From an uncultured Colwellia sp. (GTDB lineage: Bacteria > Pseudomonadota > Gammaproteobacteria > Enterobacterales > Alteromonadaceae): a stretch of DNA of 8,698 bases. A model generated the notes under the pieces. The model was not told where the DNA came from and searched no databases. It saw only the letters and a program-made list of their open reading frames with translations. Where the stretch lies: the NCBI GenBank assembly GCA_913020705.1, contig CAJWBY010000178.1, positions 1 through 8,698 on the forward strand, in the 5' to 3' direction. Each line of letters opens with the position of its first letter. The stretch's first letter is position 1. The translations under genes and the position numbers were made by a program. Below, piece by piece: positions 1-5,283 of the stretch.

Positions 1-380
1 TCTTGTGAGAAATACTCATTACCCGTGATATCAGTATTGCCTAAAGTAAAAGCCACCACCCTTAAGGTTATGACATCACTATCCATCGTTTGGGCAGGTA
101 AAATCACGCGGTGAAAGGCATATCCTTTATCCGCGAGTGCTTGTTCCAGAGCTTTAGCTGCAGCTAATAACTGTTCTAGACCTCGATGGTGACCCAGGAA
201 ACCCTCTAAAACAACATCGGTTTCTTCTCCGTTAAGTTGATTGTCGCCTTCAATAACAAAAGACGATACATCAAACTCCACAATTGGAGCTGCAGCAACG
301 GCAATATTAATCGGCAACAGCAAAACTACCACTATTAATAGTGTATGTACCGCAGTGAATAGTAATTTAAATGATGCCAT
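1..380 (-). CDS. Two-partner secretion outer-membrane transporter (ShlB/FhaC type), N-terminal part, runs off the left edge
   Basis: The reading frame starts at the ATG complementary to 378-380 and stays open to base 1, giving 126 codons of a longer protein. Residues 1-31 look like a signal peptide: a Lys at position 5, a hydrophobic run LLIVVVLLLP, then an AVAAA cleavage region. Residues about 38-110 resemble a POTRA_2 domain of the ShlB/FhaC/HecB family: FVIEGDNQL, a GFLG turn, a helix ending in ALADKGY, and the hallmark LPAQ followed by ITLRVV. From about residue 112, LGNTDITGNEYFS looks like the start of the second POTRA. Proteins of this family export a large TpsA partner across the outer membrane through a C-terminal beta-barrel, which would lie outside the window. 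An in-frame TAA nine bases upstream of the ATG fixes this as the first available start, although no good Shine-Dalgarno precedes it. It is divergent from trpG. The family call is fairly sure; the cargo is unknown. Confidence 0.8.
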   Translation of the reverse strand, partial: MASFKLLFTAVHTLLIVVVLLLPINIAVAAAPIVEFDVSSFVIEGDNQLNGEETDVVLEGFLGHHRGLEQLLAAAKALEQALADKGYAFHRVILPAQTMDSDVITLRVVAFTLGNTDITGNEYFSQ

Positions 381-606
381 TAGATTTTATAATTTTATTG
401 TTTAACTGCGTGTGAATACGTTGACCAAAACCACTTGAATAAGGTCATAACTGTTCATGTTCCCCTCAATGAGGCATCCTTCACAGCTATATTTAATCGT
501 TAATAGTTCTATTTTTTGTAGGATCTGTCAATTTTTGATAAATAATAATTAATATCATTAGCTTGTTAATCTTTGATAGAATCGCACTCGCATAAATTAA
601 AGCGCC

Positions 607-612
607 TATAAT
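607..612 (+). promoter_or_regulatory. Candidate -10 hexamer for the trpGDC operon
   Basis: TATAAT is a perfect sigma-70 -10 hexamer about 80 bases upstream of the trpG ATG. No recognisable -35 lies at 16-18 bases (584-589 reads GCACTC), and there is no TG extension. The promoter is either weak or activator-assisted, or this match arises by chance in AT-rich DNA. Confidence 0.35.
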
Positions 613-680
613 TATCAGTTTGCTGTCGTCACTCACAAAATGACTGCATGCTAACAGACTAGACATAAAACAAGAAAGCC

Positions 681-684
681 GGAA
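681..684 (+). promoter_or_regulatory. Shine-Dalgarno of trpG
   Basis: GGAA sits eight bases before the ATG at 692. That spacing supports the first ATG over the in-frame ATG at 701, and the resulting [14 protein letters not shown]-terminus is typical of TrpG. Confidence 0.5.
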
Positions 685-691
685 CTATTCA

Positions 692-1270
692 ATGCTGTTA
701 ATGCTCGACAATTACGACTCATTTACTTACAACCTGGTGCAATACTTCGGTGAGCTGGGCGCGGATGTGCATGTGCATCGAAATGACAAAATCACGATTG
801 AAGAAATCGAGGCGTTGAACCCTGAAAAAATTGTTATTTCGCCCGGCCCATGCACCCCGAATGAAGCTGGAATTTCACTAGACGTTATTAAATATTTCGC
901 TGGCAAAAAACCTATTCTCGGTGTGTGCCTTGGACACCAATCAATAGCTCAAGCATTTGGTGGGGATATTATCCACGCTAGTGAAATAATGCATGGGAAA
1001 ACCTCACCCATACACCACAACAACTCAAGCCTTTTCAAAGGCTTAAATAACCCAGTTATAGCAACACGTTATCATTCTCTTGTCATTGATAAAAATACTA
1101 TTCCTGACTGTTTTGAAATCACGGCATGGACACAAACTGATGAGGGTGAATTTGATGAAATCATGGGTATTAGTCATAAAACATTGCCCATAGAAGGTGT
1201 GCAATTTCACCCTGAATCTATCTTGACTGAACAAGGTCATGAATTACTCAAAAACTTTCTTGACCGATAG
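692..1270 (+). CDS. trpG: Anthranilate synthase component II, glutamine amidotransferase (TrpG/PabA)
   Basis: This is a 192-residue class I glutamine amidotransferase. It releases ammonia from glutamine for the TrpE subunit, which makes anthranilate from chorismate in the cytoplasm. The N-terminus [18 protein letters not shown] (residues 6-23) is the family signature. The oxyanion region is [11 protein letters not shown] (50-60). The nucleophile is Cys79 in GVCLGHQSI, and the catalytic His173 and Glu175 lie in [15 protein letters not shown] (100-105) is also typical. Length matches the family. The gene is first in a trpG-trpD-trpC set, and trpE is not adjacent, as in pseudomonads. The same subunit often also serves PabB in folate synthesis, but only the trp context is seen here. 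Family assignment is very sure. Confidence 0.96.
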   Translation: MLLMLDNYDSFTYNLVQYFGELGADVHVHRNDKITIEEIEALNPEKIVISPGPCTPNEAGISLDVIKYFAGKKPILGVCLGHQSIAQAFGGDIIHASEIMHGKTSPIHHNNSSLFKGLNNPVIATRYHSLVIDKNTIPDCFEITAWTQTDEGEFDEIMGISHKTLPIEGVQFHPESILTEQGHELLKNFLDR

Positions 1271-1290
1271 TCAAAACACGGAACAAAGAT

Positions 1291-2304
1291 ATGGATTTGC
1301 AAACAGCAATTAAGACCGTTATCGACAATAACGATTTAAGCGGCGACGAAATGCAATCAGTCATGGAAACTATCATGACCGGCAATGCTACGCAGGCTCA
1401 AATTGGTGGTTTTTTAGTTGGTTTACAAATGAAAGGCGAAACCGTTACTGAAATTGCTGCTGCCGCAAAAGTGATGCGTGATCTTGCCACCCCTGTCGAA
1501 ATTACTGGTGATCATATTGTTGATACTTGCGGAACAGGTGGCGATGGTGCAAGTACATTTAATGTTTCAACAGCAAGTGCATTTGTTGTTTCGGCCGCCG
1601 GTGCAATCGTTGCTAAACATGGCAACCGTTCTATTAGTAGTAGTTCAGGCAGTGCTGATGTTTTAGAAGCCGCTGGTGTTAATTTAGATATCACAGCAGA
1701 ACAAGTACAAAACTGTATCAAAAAAATTGGTGTTGGTTTTATGTTTGCTCAAAAACATCACGGTGCGATGAAACATGCACTTGGCCCTCGCCGCGAAATG
1801 GCCGTGAAAACTATTTTTAATTTACTAGGCCCCCTAACCAACCCTGCTAGGGCTAAACATCAGGTGCTTGGTGTATTTGATAAGAAATGGGTCGAACCTA
1901 TGGCTCAAGTACTTAAAACCTTAGGCAGCCAACATGTCTTAGTCGTACACGCAAAAGACGGCCTTGATGAAATTAGTATCGGTTCTGAGAGTTATGTTGC
2001 AGAACTAAATAATGGTGAAATTACCACCTACACCATTCAACCTGAAGACTTTGGCTTGCAAAGAGAAAATATAGAACAACTTGCTGTCAGTAATGCCAAA
2101 CAAAGTTTAGCAATTATTACTGCCATTTTTTCCGGTGAAACGGGGCCTGCACGCGATATTGTTTGCTTAAATGCCGGTGCGGCAATCTATGCTGCTGATA
2201 TAGCGCCATCACTTGCAGATGGCATTAAATTAGCACAACAACATATTGATAATGGCTCGGCCCAGCAAAAACTCAATGAGTTCATTGCTTGTACCAATGC
2301 CTAA
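1291..2304 (+). CDS. trpD: Anthranilate phosphoribosyltransferase
   Basis: This 337-residue enzyme transfers phosphoribose from PRPP to anthranilate, the second step of the tryptophan branch. The N-terminal helical region carries [15 protein letters not shown] (37-51). The PRPP/phosphate loop is [15 protein letters not shown] (80-94), and KHGNRS (109-114) with [12 protein letters not shown] follows. Anthranilate-site residues lie around [14 protein letters not shown] (156-169), followed by [10 protein letters not shown]. The acidic metal-binding motif is DGLDE (223-227). It is monofunctional, not fused to TrpG as in E. coli. It starts 20 bases after trpG, with GGA eight bases before its ATG, so cotranscription is expected. 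Nothing is broken. Confidence 0.96.
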   Translation: MDLQTAIKTVIDNNDLSGDEMQSVMETIMTGNATQAQIGGFLVGLQMKGETVTEIAAAAKVMRDLATPVEITGDHIVDTCGTGGDGASTFNVSTASAFVVSAAGAIVAKHGNRSISSSSGSADVLEAAGVNLDITAEQVQNCIKKIGVGFMFAQKHHGAMKHALGPRREMAVKTIFNLLGPLTNPARAKHQVLGVFDKKWVEPMAQVLKTLGSQHVLVVHAKDGLDEISIGSESYVAELNNGEITTYTIQPEDFGLQRENIEQLAVSNAKQSLAIITAIFSGETGPARDIVCLNAGAAIYAADIAPSLADGIKLAQQHIDNGSAQQKLNEFIACTNA

Positions 2305-2321
2305 CAAAATAAGAGCACATC

Positions 2322-3131
2322 ATGACTGATACACCAGATATCTTAAAAAAGATCCTCGATCGAAAACTCGAAGAAATTGCTGAACGAAAAAACGCGGTCA
2401 CTCTGCAACAAATGAATGAATTAGCAGAAATAGCAGATCCCGTTCGTGGATTTGTTGAAGCTATAGAAACAAAAATTAATGCTGGTAAACCAGCAGTCAT
2501 TGCTGAAATTAAAAAAGCATCACCAAGCAAAGGTTTATTACGAGAAAACTTTTTACCTGCTGAGATCGCGAAAAGTTATGAACAACATGGTGCAGCCTGT
2601 TTATCAGTGCTCACTGATAAAGATTTCTTTCAGGGAAATGAACTCTATTTAAAACAGGCCCGTGAAGCTTGTTCTTTGCCGGTTATTCGTAAAGATTTTA
2701 TTATTGATCCTTACCAAGTTTATGAAGCAAGAGCTATTGCAGCAGACTGTATATTGTTAATCGTTTCAGCTTTAAATGACGAACAACTTATTGAGTTATC
2801 TAATCTTGCAATGCAACTTGAAATGGATGTATTGGTTGAAGTTCATAACCTTGACGAACTTGAACGTGCTTTATTATTAAACTTACCTTTAATCGGCATT
2901 AACAACCGTAACTTGAGCACATTTGAAACCAGCCTAGATACCACCTTAGACTTATTAGCACGTATTCCTGTTAGTCATACGGTAATCACCGAAAGTGGCA
3001 TTCACTCGCCAGCAGATGTGGAATTAATGCGTGAAAACAAGGTAAATGGTTTTCTTGTTGGTGAGGCATTTATGCGCGCTGCTGATCCAGGCGCACAACT
3101 GCACAAACTATTTAACCTGAACTCTGGATAA
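2322..3131 (+). CDS. trpC: Indole-3-glycerol-phosphate synthase, C-terminus rewritten by an inserted element
   Basis: This 269-residue TIM-barrel enzyme closes the ring of CdRP to give indole-3-glycerol phosphate. Catalytic residues, matched to the known family, are Glu62 and Lys64 in [12 protein letters not shown], Lys124 in IRKDF, Glu173 in VEVHN, Asn194 in INNRN, and Glu224-Ser225 in ITESGIHSP. It is monofunctional, with no fused TrpF. It follows trpD by 17 bases, with AAGAG six bases before the ATG. The last five residues (Asn-Leu-Asn-Ser-Gly) and the stop are encoded by the left inverted repeat of the MITE-like element starting at 3115. The inferred ancestral ending is His-Lys-Leu-Phe-Ser-stop, so the present protein is four residues longer. 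All catalytic residues are upstream, so activity is probably retained. Confidence 0.96.
   Translation: MTDTPDILKKILDRKLEEIAERKNAVTLQQMNELAEIADPVRGFVEAIETKINAGKPAVIAEIKKASPSKGLLRENFLPAEIAKSYEQHGAACLSVLTDKDFFQGNELYLKQAREACSLPVIRKDFIIDPYQVYEARAIAADCILLIVSALNDEQLIELSNLAMQLEMDVLVEVHNLDELERALLLNLPLIGINNRNLSTFETSLDTTLDLLARIPVSHTVITESGIHSPADVELMRENKVNGFLVGEAFMRAADPGAQLHKLFNLNSG
3109..3114 (+). repeat. Target-site duplication, left copy
   Basis: TATTTA lies immediately outside the left inverted repeat, inside trpC codons Leu263-Phe264. It is repeated exactly at 3343-3348. The border could shift by a base because the outermost A/T also pairs, in which case the duplication would be read as ATTT. Confidence 0.75.
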
Positions 3132-3140
3132 GAATAGCCA
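3115..3140 (+). repeat. Left terminal inverted repeat of the MITE-like element
   Basis: It pairs with 3317-3342. The outer 18 bases are perfect and mismatches fall at repeat positions 19 and 21. It encodes the last residues and stop codon of trpC. Confidence 0.85.
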
Positions 3141-3247
3141 GAAAATCTCTAAATTTCAGTATCTTACCAATAAAGACTGTTCACAATAAAGAAAAACGTT
3201 GTGGTTATTTTAACCAGTGCATTTATTTTAGTGGCTATCAAGGCGGG

Positions 3248-3280
3248 TTTACGTAGCAATAGCGAGCTATTGGAAGTAAA
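3248..3280. repeat. Internal hairpin of the MITE-like element
   Basis: The inner stem is CAATAGC (3257-3263) against GCTATTG (3266-3272) around GA. An outer stem, TTTAC (3248-3252) against GTAAA (3276-3280), is separated from it by small internal loops. No U-tract follows, so it is not an intrinsic terminator. It may be a structural feature shared by copies of the element. Confidence 0.6.
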
Positions 3281-3316
3281 GGCAACACCGAGAGCCGCTA
3301 AAATAAGTGTGCTGGA

Positions 3317-3342
3317 TGGCTGTGCTTATCCAGAGTTCAGGT
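3317..3342 (-). repeat. Right terminal inverted repeat of the MITE-like element
   Basis: It is the inverted copy of 3115-3140, with the perfect 18-bp outer part at 3325-3342. The TATTTA duplication follows directly. Confidence 0.85.
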
Positions 3343-3348
3343 TATTTA
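3343..3348 (+). repeat. Target-site duplication, right copy
   Basis: This is an exact TATTTA copy of 3109-3114. The bases after it (AGT formed with the last A, then TAA at 3351-3353) are the stranded ancestral end of trpC: Ser and stop. Confidence 0.75.
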
Positions 3349-3370
3349 GTTAACCCAATATAAATTTGTT

Positions 3371-4036
3371 TTAGATATCTCGGTGCTCTTCATTAAAGAT
3401 AATCATCGTTTTGCCATGCGCCCATAATATTCCGGCATCTTGTAAAGACTTTAATACTCGGCCGGCCATTTCACGTGAACACCCGACCATTCGGCTAATT
3501 TCTTGACGTGTCACTCTGATTTGCATGCCTTCAGGGTGTTTCATCGCATCAGGTTGCGCAACTAACTCCTGTAAGGCAGCTTCAACTCGACCTGCCACAT
3601 CTAAGAATGCCAGATCACTGGCTTTACGGTTTGAGGCTAATAAACGTTTAGCCATTTGTTCTGCCAAAATTTGCAATAATGCTGGATAACACGCTTTTAG
3701 TTTATTGTCGGCTAGTGACTTAATTTGAGCATAGGTTATTTCTTCTGTACGGCACTCACTGCGGGTACGTACTGTTACACGGCGATCACCAACGTCGGAA
3801 AAAAGACCTATCTCGCCCAGAAAATCACCTTGATTGAGATACGCGATGATTAACTCTTCACCATCTTCATTTTCCATGCTGATGGTAACGGAACCTTCAC
3901 GTATGTAATACAGGGTATCTGCAGGTGCGCCCGGTCTAATTATTGTTGTTTTTGCAGGGTAAAGTTTACTGTGGCAGCAATGAAAAAAATCTACCAGTCC
4001 CTGTTCGATCGCTTTATATCTTATATAATCCATCAT
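3371..4036 (-). CDS. CRP/FNR-family transcription regulator (Crp/Vfr/Clp-like)
   Basis: It is 221 residues long from the ATG at 4036; the ATG at 4033 is equally possible. Residues about 20-110 form a cyclic-nucleotide-binding fold: TLYYIREGSVTI, then GDFLGEIGLF with Glu75. A long dimerisation helix runs about 117-145, and LAFLDVAGRV leads into the winged helix. The recognition helix VGCSREMAGRVLKSL (184-198) keeps the Arg, Glu and Arg that in E. coli CRP read TGTGA half-sites. The cAMP pocket differs from E. coli CRP. Glu72 and Arg82 are kept (Glu75, Arg85), but Ser83 aligns to Arg86, Thr127 to Ser135 and Ser128 to Asn136. Parts of the sequence (RTRSEC, KRLLASNRKAS, SREMAGRVLK) resemble Xanthomonas Clp. 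Its place beside trpC and an OsmC gene matches vfr/crp. A global activator role is likely; the ligand is uncertain. The C-terminal tail NEEHRDI is longer than usual. Confidence 0.9.
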   Translation of the reverse strand: MMDYIRYKAIEQGLVDFFHCCHSKLYPAKTTIIRPGAPADTLYYIREGSVTISMENEDGEELIIAYLNQGDFLGEIGLFSDVGDRRVTVRTRSECRTEEITYAQIKSLADNKLKACYPALLQILAEQMAKRLLASNRKASDLAFLDVAGRVEAALQELVAQPDAMKHPEGMQIRVTRQEISRMVGCSREMAGRVLKSLQDAGILWAHGKTMIIFNEEHRDI

Positions 4037-4146
4037 CTTTCCTGAGTGTAAGCTGTCGTTGCTACTAAAGTATGCACTATAAATCTGTCTACTGTGCCTA
4101 AATATGGCAATATTATCGTTATTTTTTTTATTTGGGTTAATTATTA
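4037..4146. promoter_or_regulatory. Divergent promoter region between the CRP-like gene and the OsmC gene
   Basis: These 110 AT-rich bases must hold both promoters. TATAAA (4078-4083, plus) and TATAGT (complement of 4076-4081, minus) overlap and could serve as opposite -10 elements, but neither has a good -35. A dyad AATAT-GGCA-ATATT (4101-4114) and an eight-T run (4122-4129) are also present. I find no good TGTGA-N6-TCACA site, so autoregulation is not supported here. Confidence 0.5.
4038..4043 (-). promoter_or_regulatory. Shine-Dalgarno that sets the start of the CRP-like gene
   Basis: On the minus strand AGGAAA lies just before two tandem ATGs, with AGGA three bases from the ATG at 4036 and six from the ATG at 4033. 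This favours the 220-221 residue product over the longer frame beginning at 4156, which has no family-like N-terminus and would overlap the divergent gene. Confidence 0.7.
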
Positions 4147-4566
4147 ATGAAAGCAAGAGTGAAATGGGTCGAAGATGTGATGTTTCTCGGAGAGTCCGGA
4201 ACAGGTCACACCGTGGTCATGGATGGTCCAGAAGAAATGGGCGGACATGGTACGGGTATGCGCCCTATGGAATTATTATTACTTGGCTTGGGTGGATGCA
4301 CCGCTTTTGATGTTGTCACCATGCTCGCTAAGTCTCGCCAAGATGTACATGACTGTGTTGTGGAAATAGATAGTGAACGTAGTGACGAAGTGCCCAAAGT
4401 ATTTACTAAAATTAATGTTCATTACAAAGTGACCGGTAAAAACCTTAAAGAAGCACATGTCAAACGAGCCGTCGAACTTTCTACCGAGAAATATTGTTCT
4501 GCATCGTTAATGCTGGGAAAGACCGCTGAAATTACACACCACTACGAAATTATCGATATCGAATAA
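4147..4566 (+). CDS. OsmC-family protein, YhfA type
   Basis: This 139-residue protein closely resembles E. coli YhfA: MKARVKWVE-V-FLGES at the start, RPMELLLLGLGGCTAFDVV (39-57), and LSTEKYCSASLML (111-123). Cys51 and Cys117 occupy the positions of the two conserved thiol residues of the OsmC/Ohr superfamily, which in characterised members reduce organic peroxides. The YhfA subgroup has no firmly assigned substrate that I know of. It is divergent from the CRP-like gene, a pairing also found at the crp-yhfA locus of E. coli. The start gives the canonical N-terminus, although only a weak GGG precedes it (about ten bases). Family assignment is sure; the biochemical role is not. Confidence 0.9.
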   Translation: MKARVKWVEDVMFLGESGTGHTVVMDGPEEMGGHGTGMRPMELLLLGLGGCTAFDVVTMLAKSRQDVHDCVVEIDSERSDEVPKVFTKINVHYKVTGKNLKEAHVKRAVELSTEKYCSASLMLGKTAEITHHYEIIDIE

Positions 4567-4592
4567 TCATTTTAATTGCCATCTAATATCAC

Positions 4593-4607
4593 GTGCATTA
4601 CAAGCAC
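4593..4607. repeat. Short palindrome upstream of the VOC gene
   Basis: GTGC and GCAC flank seven bases, in the 72-base gap between the OsmC stop and the VOC start. It could be an operator or a weak hairpin. The spacing is one base too long for a CRP site, and no U-run follows. Confidence 0.25.
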
Positions 4608-4638
4608 ATTAAATGAAACGACCAGCGCAACTTCTGGC

Positions 4639-4997
4639 ATGCGTCATATCGCACTTTTTGTTACTGCTCTTGTGGCAGGTGAGCACTATTACGTTGATTT
4701 ATTAGGACTGTCCGTCGAATGGCGACCGGATAATAATAATGTTTATTTAAGTTCAGGAAATGATAATTTAACACTTCACCGTGCCAGTGAAAACTTGATA
4801 GCAGCGGACCGCAAAAACTCGATCATATTGGTTTTATTATCAAAACTGCTAACGACGTTGATCAATGGTTTGAATTTTTACCGCATCACGATGTTAAGAT
4901 AAGACAAAAACCGCGAACGCATCGTGATGGTGCCCGCAGTTTCTATTGTTATGATCCACAAGGCACGCAAATAATTTACCCTCCACCTATCTCATAA
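4639..4997 (+). pseudogene. VOC-family (glyoxalase/bleomycin-resistance-like) protein, frameshifted
   Basis: Two adjacent frames together encode one VOC protein of about 119 residues. The first, from the ATG at 4639, gives MRHIALFVTAL, YYVDLLGLSVEWRP and NVYLSSGNDNLTLHRA. At the A-run 4813-4817 the frame is lost, and the shifted frame stops at 4900-4902. Reading one base back, from CTC at 4818, restores LDHIGFII, DQWFEFL, FYCYDPQGTQIIY and a stop at 4995-4997. Candidate metal ligands are His3, His47 and the His of LDHIGF; the usual final Glu appears as Gln. One missing A in the run explains everything: a genuine mutation or a homopolymer sequencing error. Translation of the first frame alone would give a non-functional half-domain. 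No clear Shine-Dalgarno precedes 4639. The frame is also open back to a TTG at 4576, but MRHIALFV is the family-like start. The substrate is unknown. Confidence 0.8.
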
Positions 4998-4998
4998 A

Positions 4999-5283
4999 AT
5001 GGCCATGAAAACATATATTTATAAAAGCAGTCGCAAAAACGAACTCTATCTCTATCTGGCTAAAAAGGATGATTTTTCAGCTGTGCCTCAAGCCCTATAT
5101 GATTCTATGGGAAAAGAGCCTATTTTTGTCATGGAAGTTGAATTGACCGCCGAAAGAACATTAGCGCGAGAAGATATCGACATCGTAAGAAAAAACTTGG
5201 CAACAGTAGGTTATCACGTGCAAATACCACCCCTCGTTCAAAATTTAACTAACTTCAAAGAACCTTCGAAATACGTTAATTAA
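4999..5283 (+). CDS. YcgL-domain protein
   Basis: This small soluble protein of 94 residues (92 if it starts at the second ATG, 5005) matches the YcgL family of Gammaproteobacteria: YKSSRKNELYLYLAKKDDFSAVP, AREDIDIVRKNLATVGYH and QIPPLVQNL. The family has a known fold but no established biochemical role that I can name. The family-like N-terminus MKTYIYKSS favours 5005, although the ATG at 4999 follows the VOC stop by one base. There is no obvious Shine-Dalgarno, so translation is probably coupled to the upstream frame. If so, the VOC frameshift could lower its expression, because ribosomes would stop at 4902. Its stop overlaps the next start as TAATG. Confidence 0.85.
   Translation: MAMKTYIYKSSRKNELYLYLAKKDDFSAVPQALYDSMGKEPIFVMEVELTAERTLAREDIDIVRKNLATVGYHVQIPPLVQNLTNFKEPSKYVN

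Larger units (their letters stand above)
381..691. other. Intergenic region between the divergent TPS transporter and trpG
   Basis: This 311-bp spacer is AT-rich in its middle (about 530-600). I see no plausible gene in it. The only upstream ATGs near trpG open four-codon frames (640-654 and 648-662) without Trp codons. It should carry the promoters of both divergent genes. Visible elements are a consensus-like -10 (607-612), a small palindrome CCTCA-A-TGAGG (464-474), and a half-conserved CRP-like site (411-426). None of these proves regulation. Confidence 0.6.
3115..3342. mobile_element. MITE-like non-autonomous element, 228 bp
   Basis: The element has 26-bp terminal inverted repeats. The outer 18 bases, ACCTGAACTCTGGATAAG, are perfect, and 24 of 26 match overall. 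The repeats are flanked by the exact 6-bp direct repeat TATTTA. The interior (about 176 bp) has no convincing coding capacity, only a 50-codon GTG-start frame that ends in the flanking DNA. It contains an internal hairpin (3248-3280). Deleting the element plus one flank reconnects trpC to an in-frame stop, which strongly supports a true insertion. The element fills most of the space between the convergent trpC and crp genes. Terminal repeats of this length starting with AC and a 6-bp duplication are compatible with several IS families (IS982 is one possibility). I cannot identify the mobilising transposase. Confidence 0.82.

Noticed and set aside
541..559. Fur-box-like AT-rich stretch
   Set aside because: It has about 13 of 19 matches to the Fur consensus in a strongly AT-rich segment, which is expected by chance.
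640..662. Tiny leader peptides (M-T-A-C and M-L-T-D) as a trp attenuator, plus a CTAACAGACTAG dyad as a TrpR operator
   Set aside because: There are no Trp codons and no terminator/antiterminator pair, and only three bases at each end of the dyad are symmetric.
3106..3351. Integron attC site or long intrinsic terminator as the explanation for the inverted repeat
   Set aside because: No attC core motifs or integrase are present and the loop is far too long for a terminator. The TATTTA duplication and empty-site reconstruction fit an insertion much better.
3201..3353. 50-codon GTG-start frame with a hydrophobic start (VVILTSAFILVAIKAG) inside the MITE
   Set aside because: It has no Shine-Dalgarno, its end lies in the inverted repeat and the stranded trpC tail, and it resembles no family I know. 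It is best seen as chance coding in the element.
4037..4156. 40-residue N-terminal extension of the CRP-like protein from an ATG at 4156
   Set aside because: It would overlap the OsmC gene and cover the divergent promoter region. The added residues do not look like CRP, and a good Shine-Dalgarno precedes the ATGs at 4036/4033.
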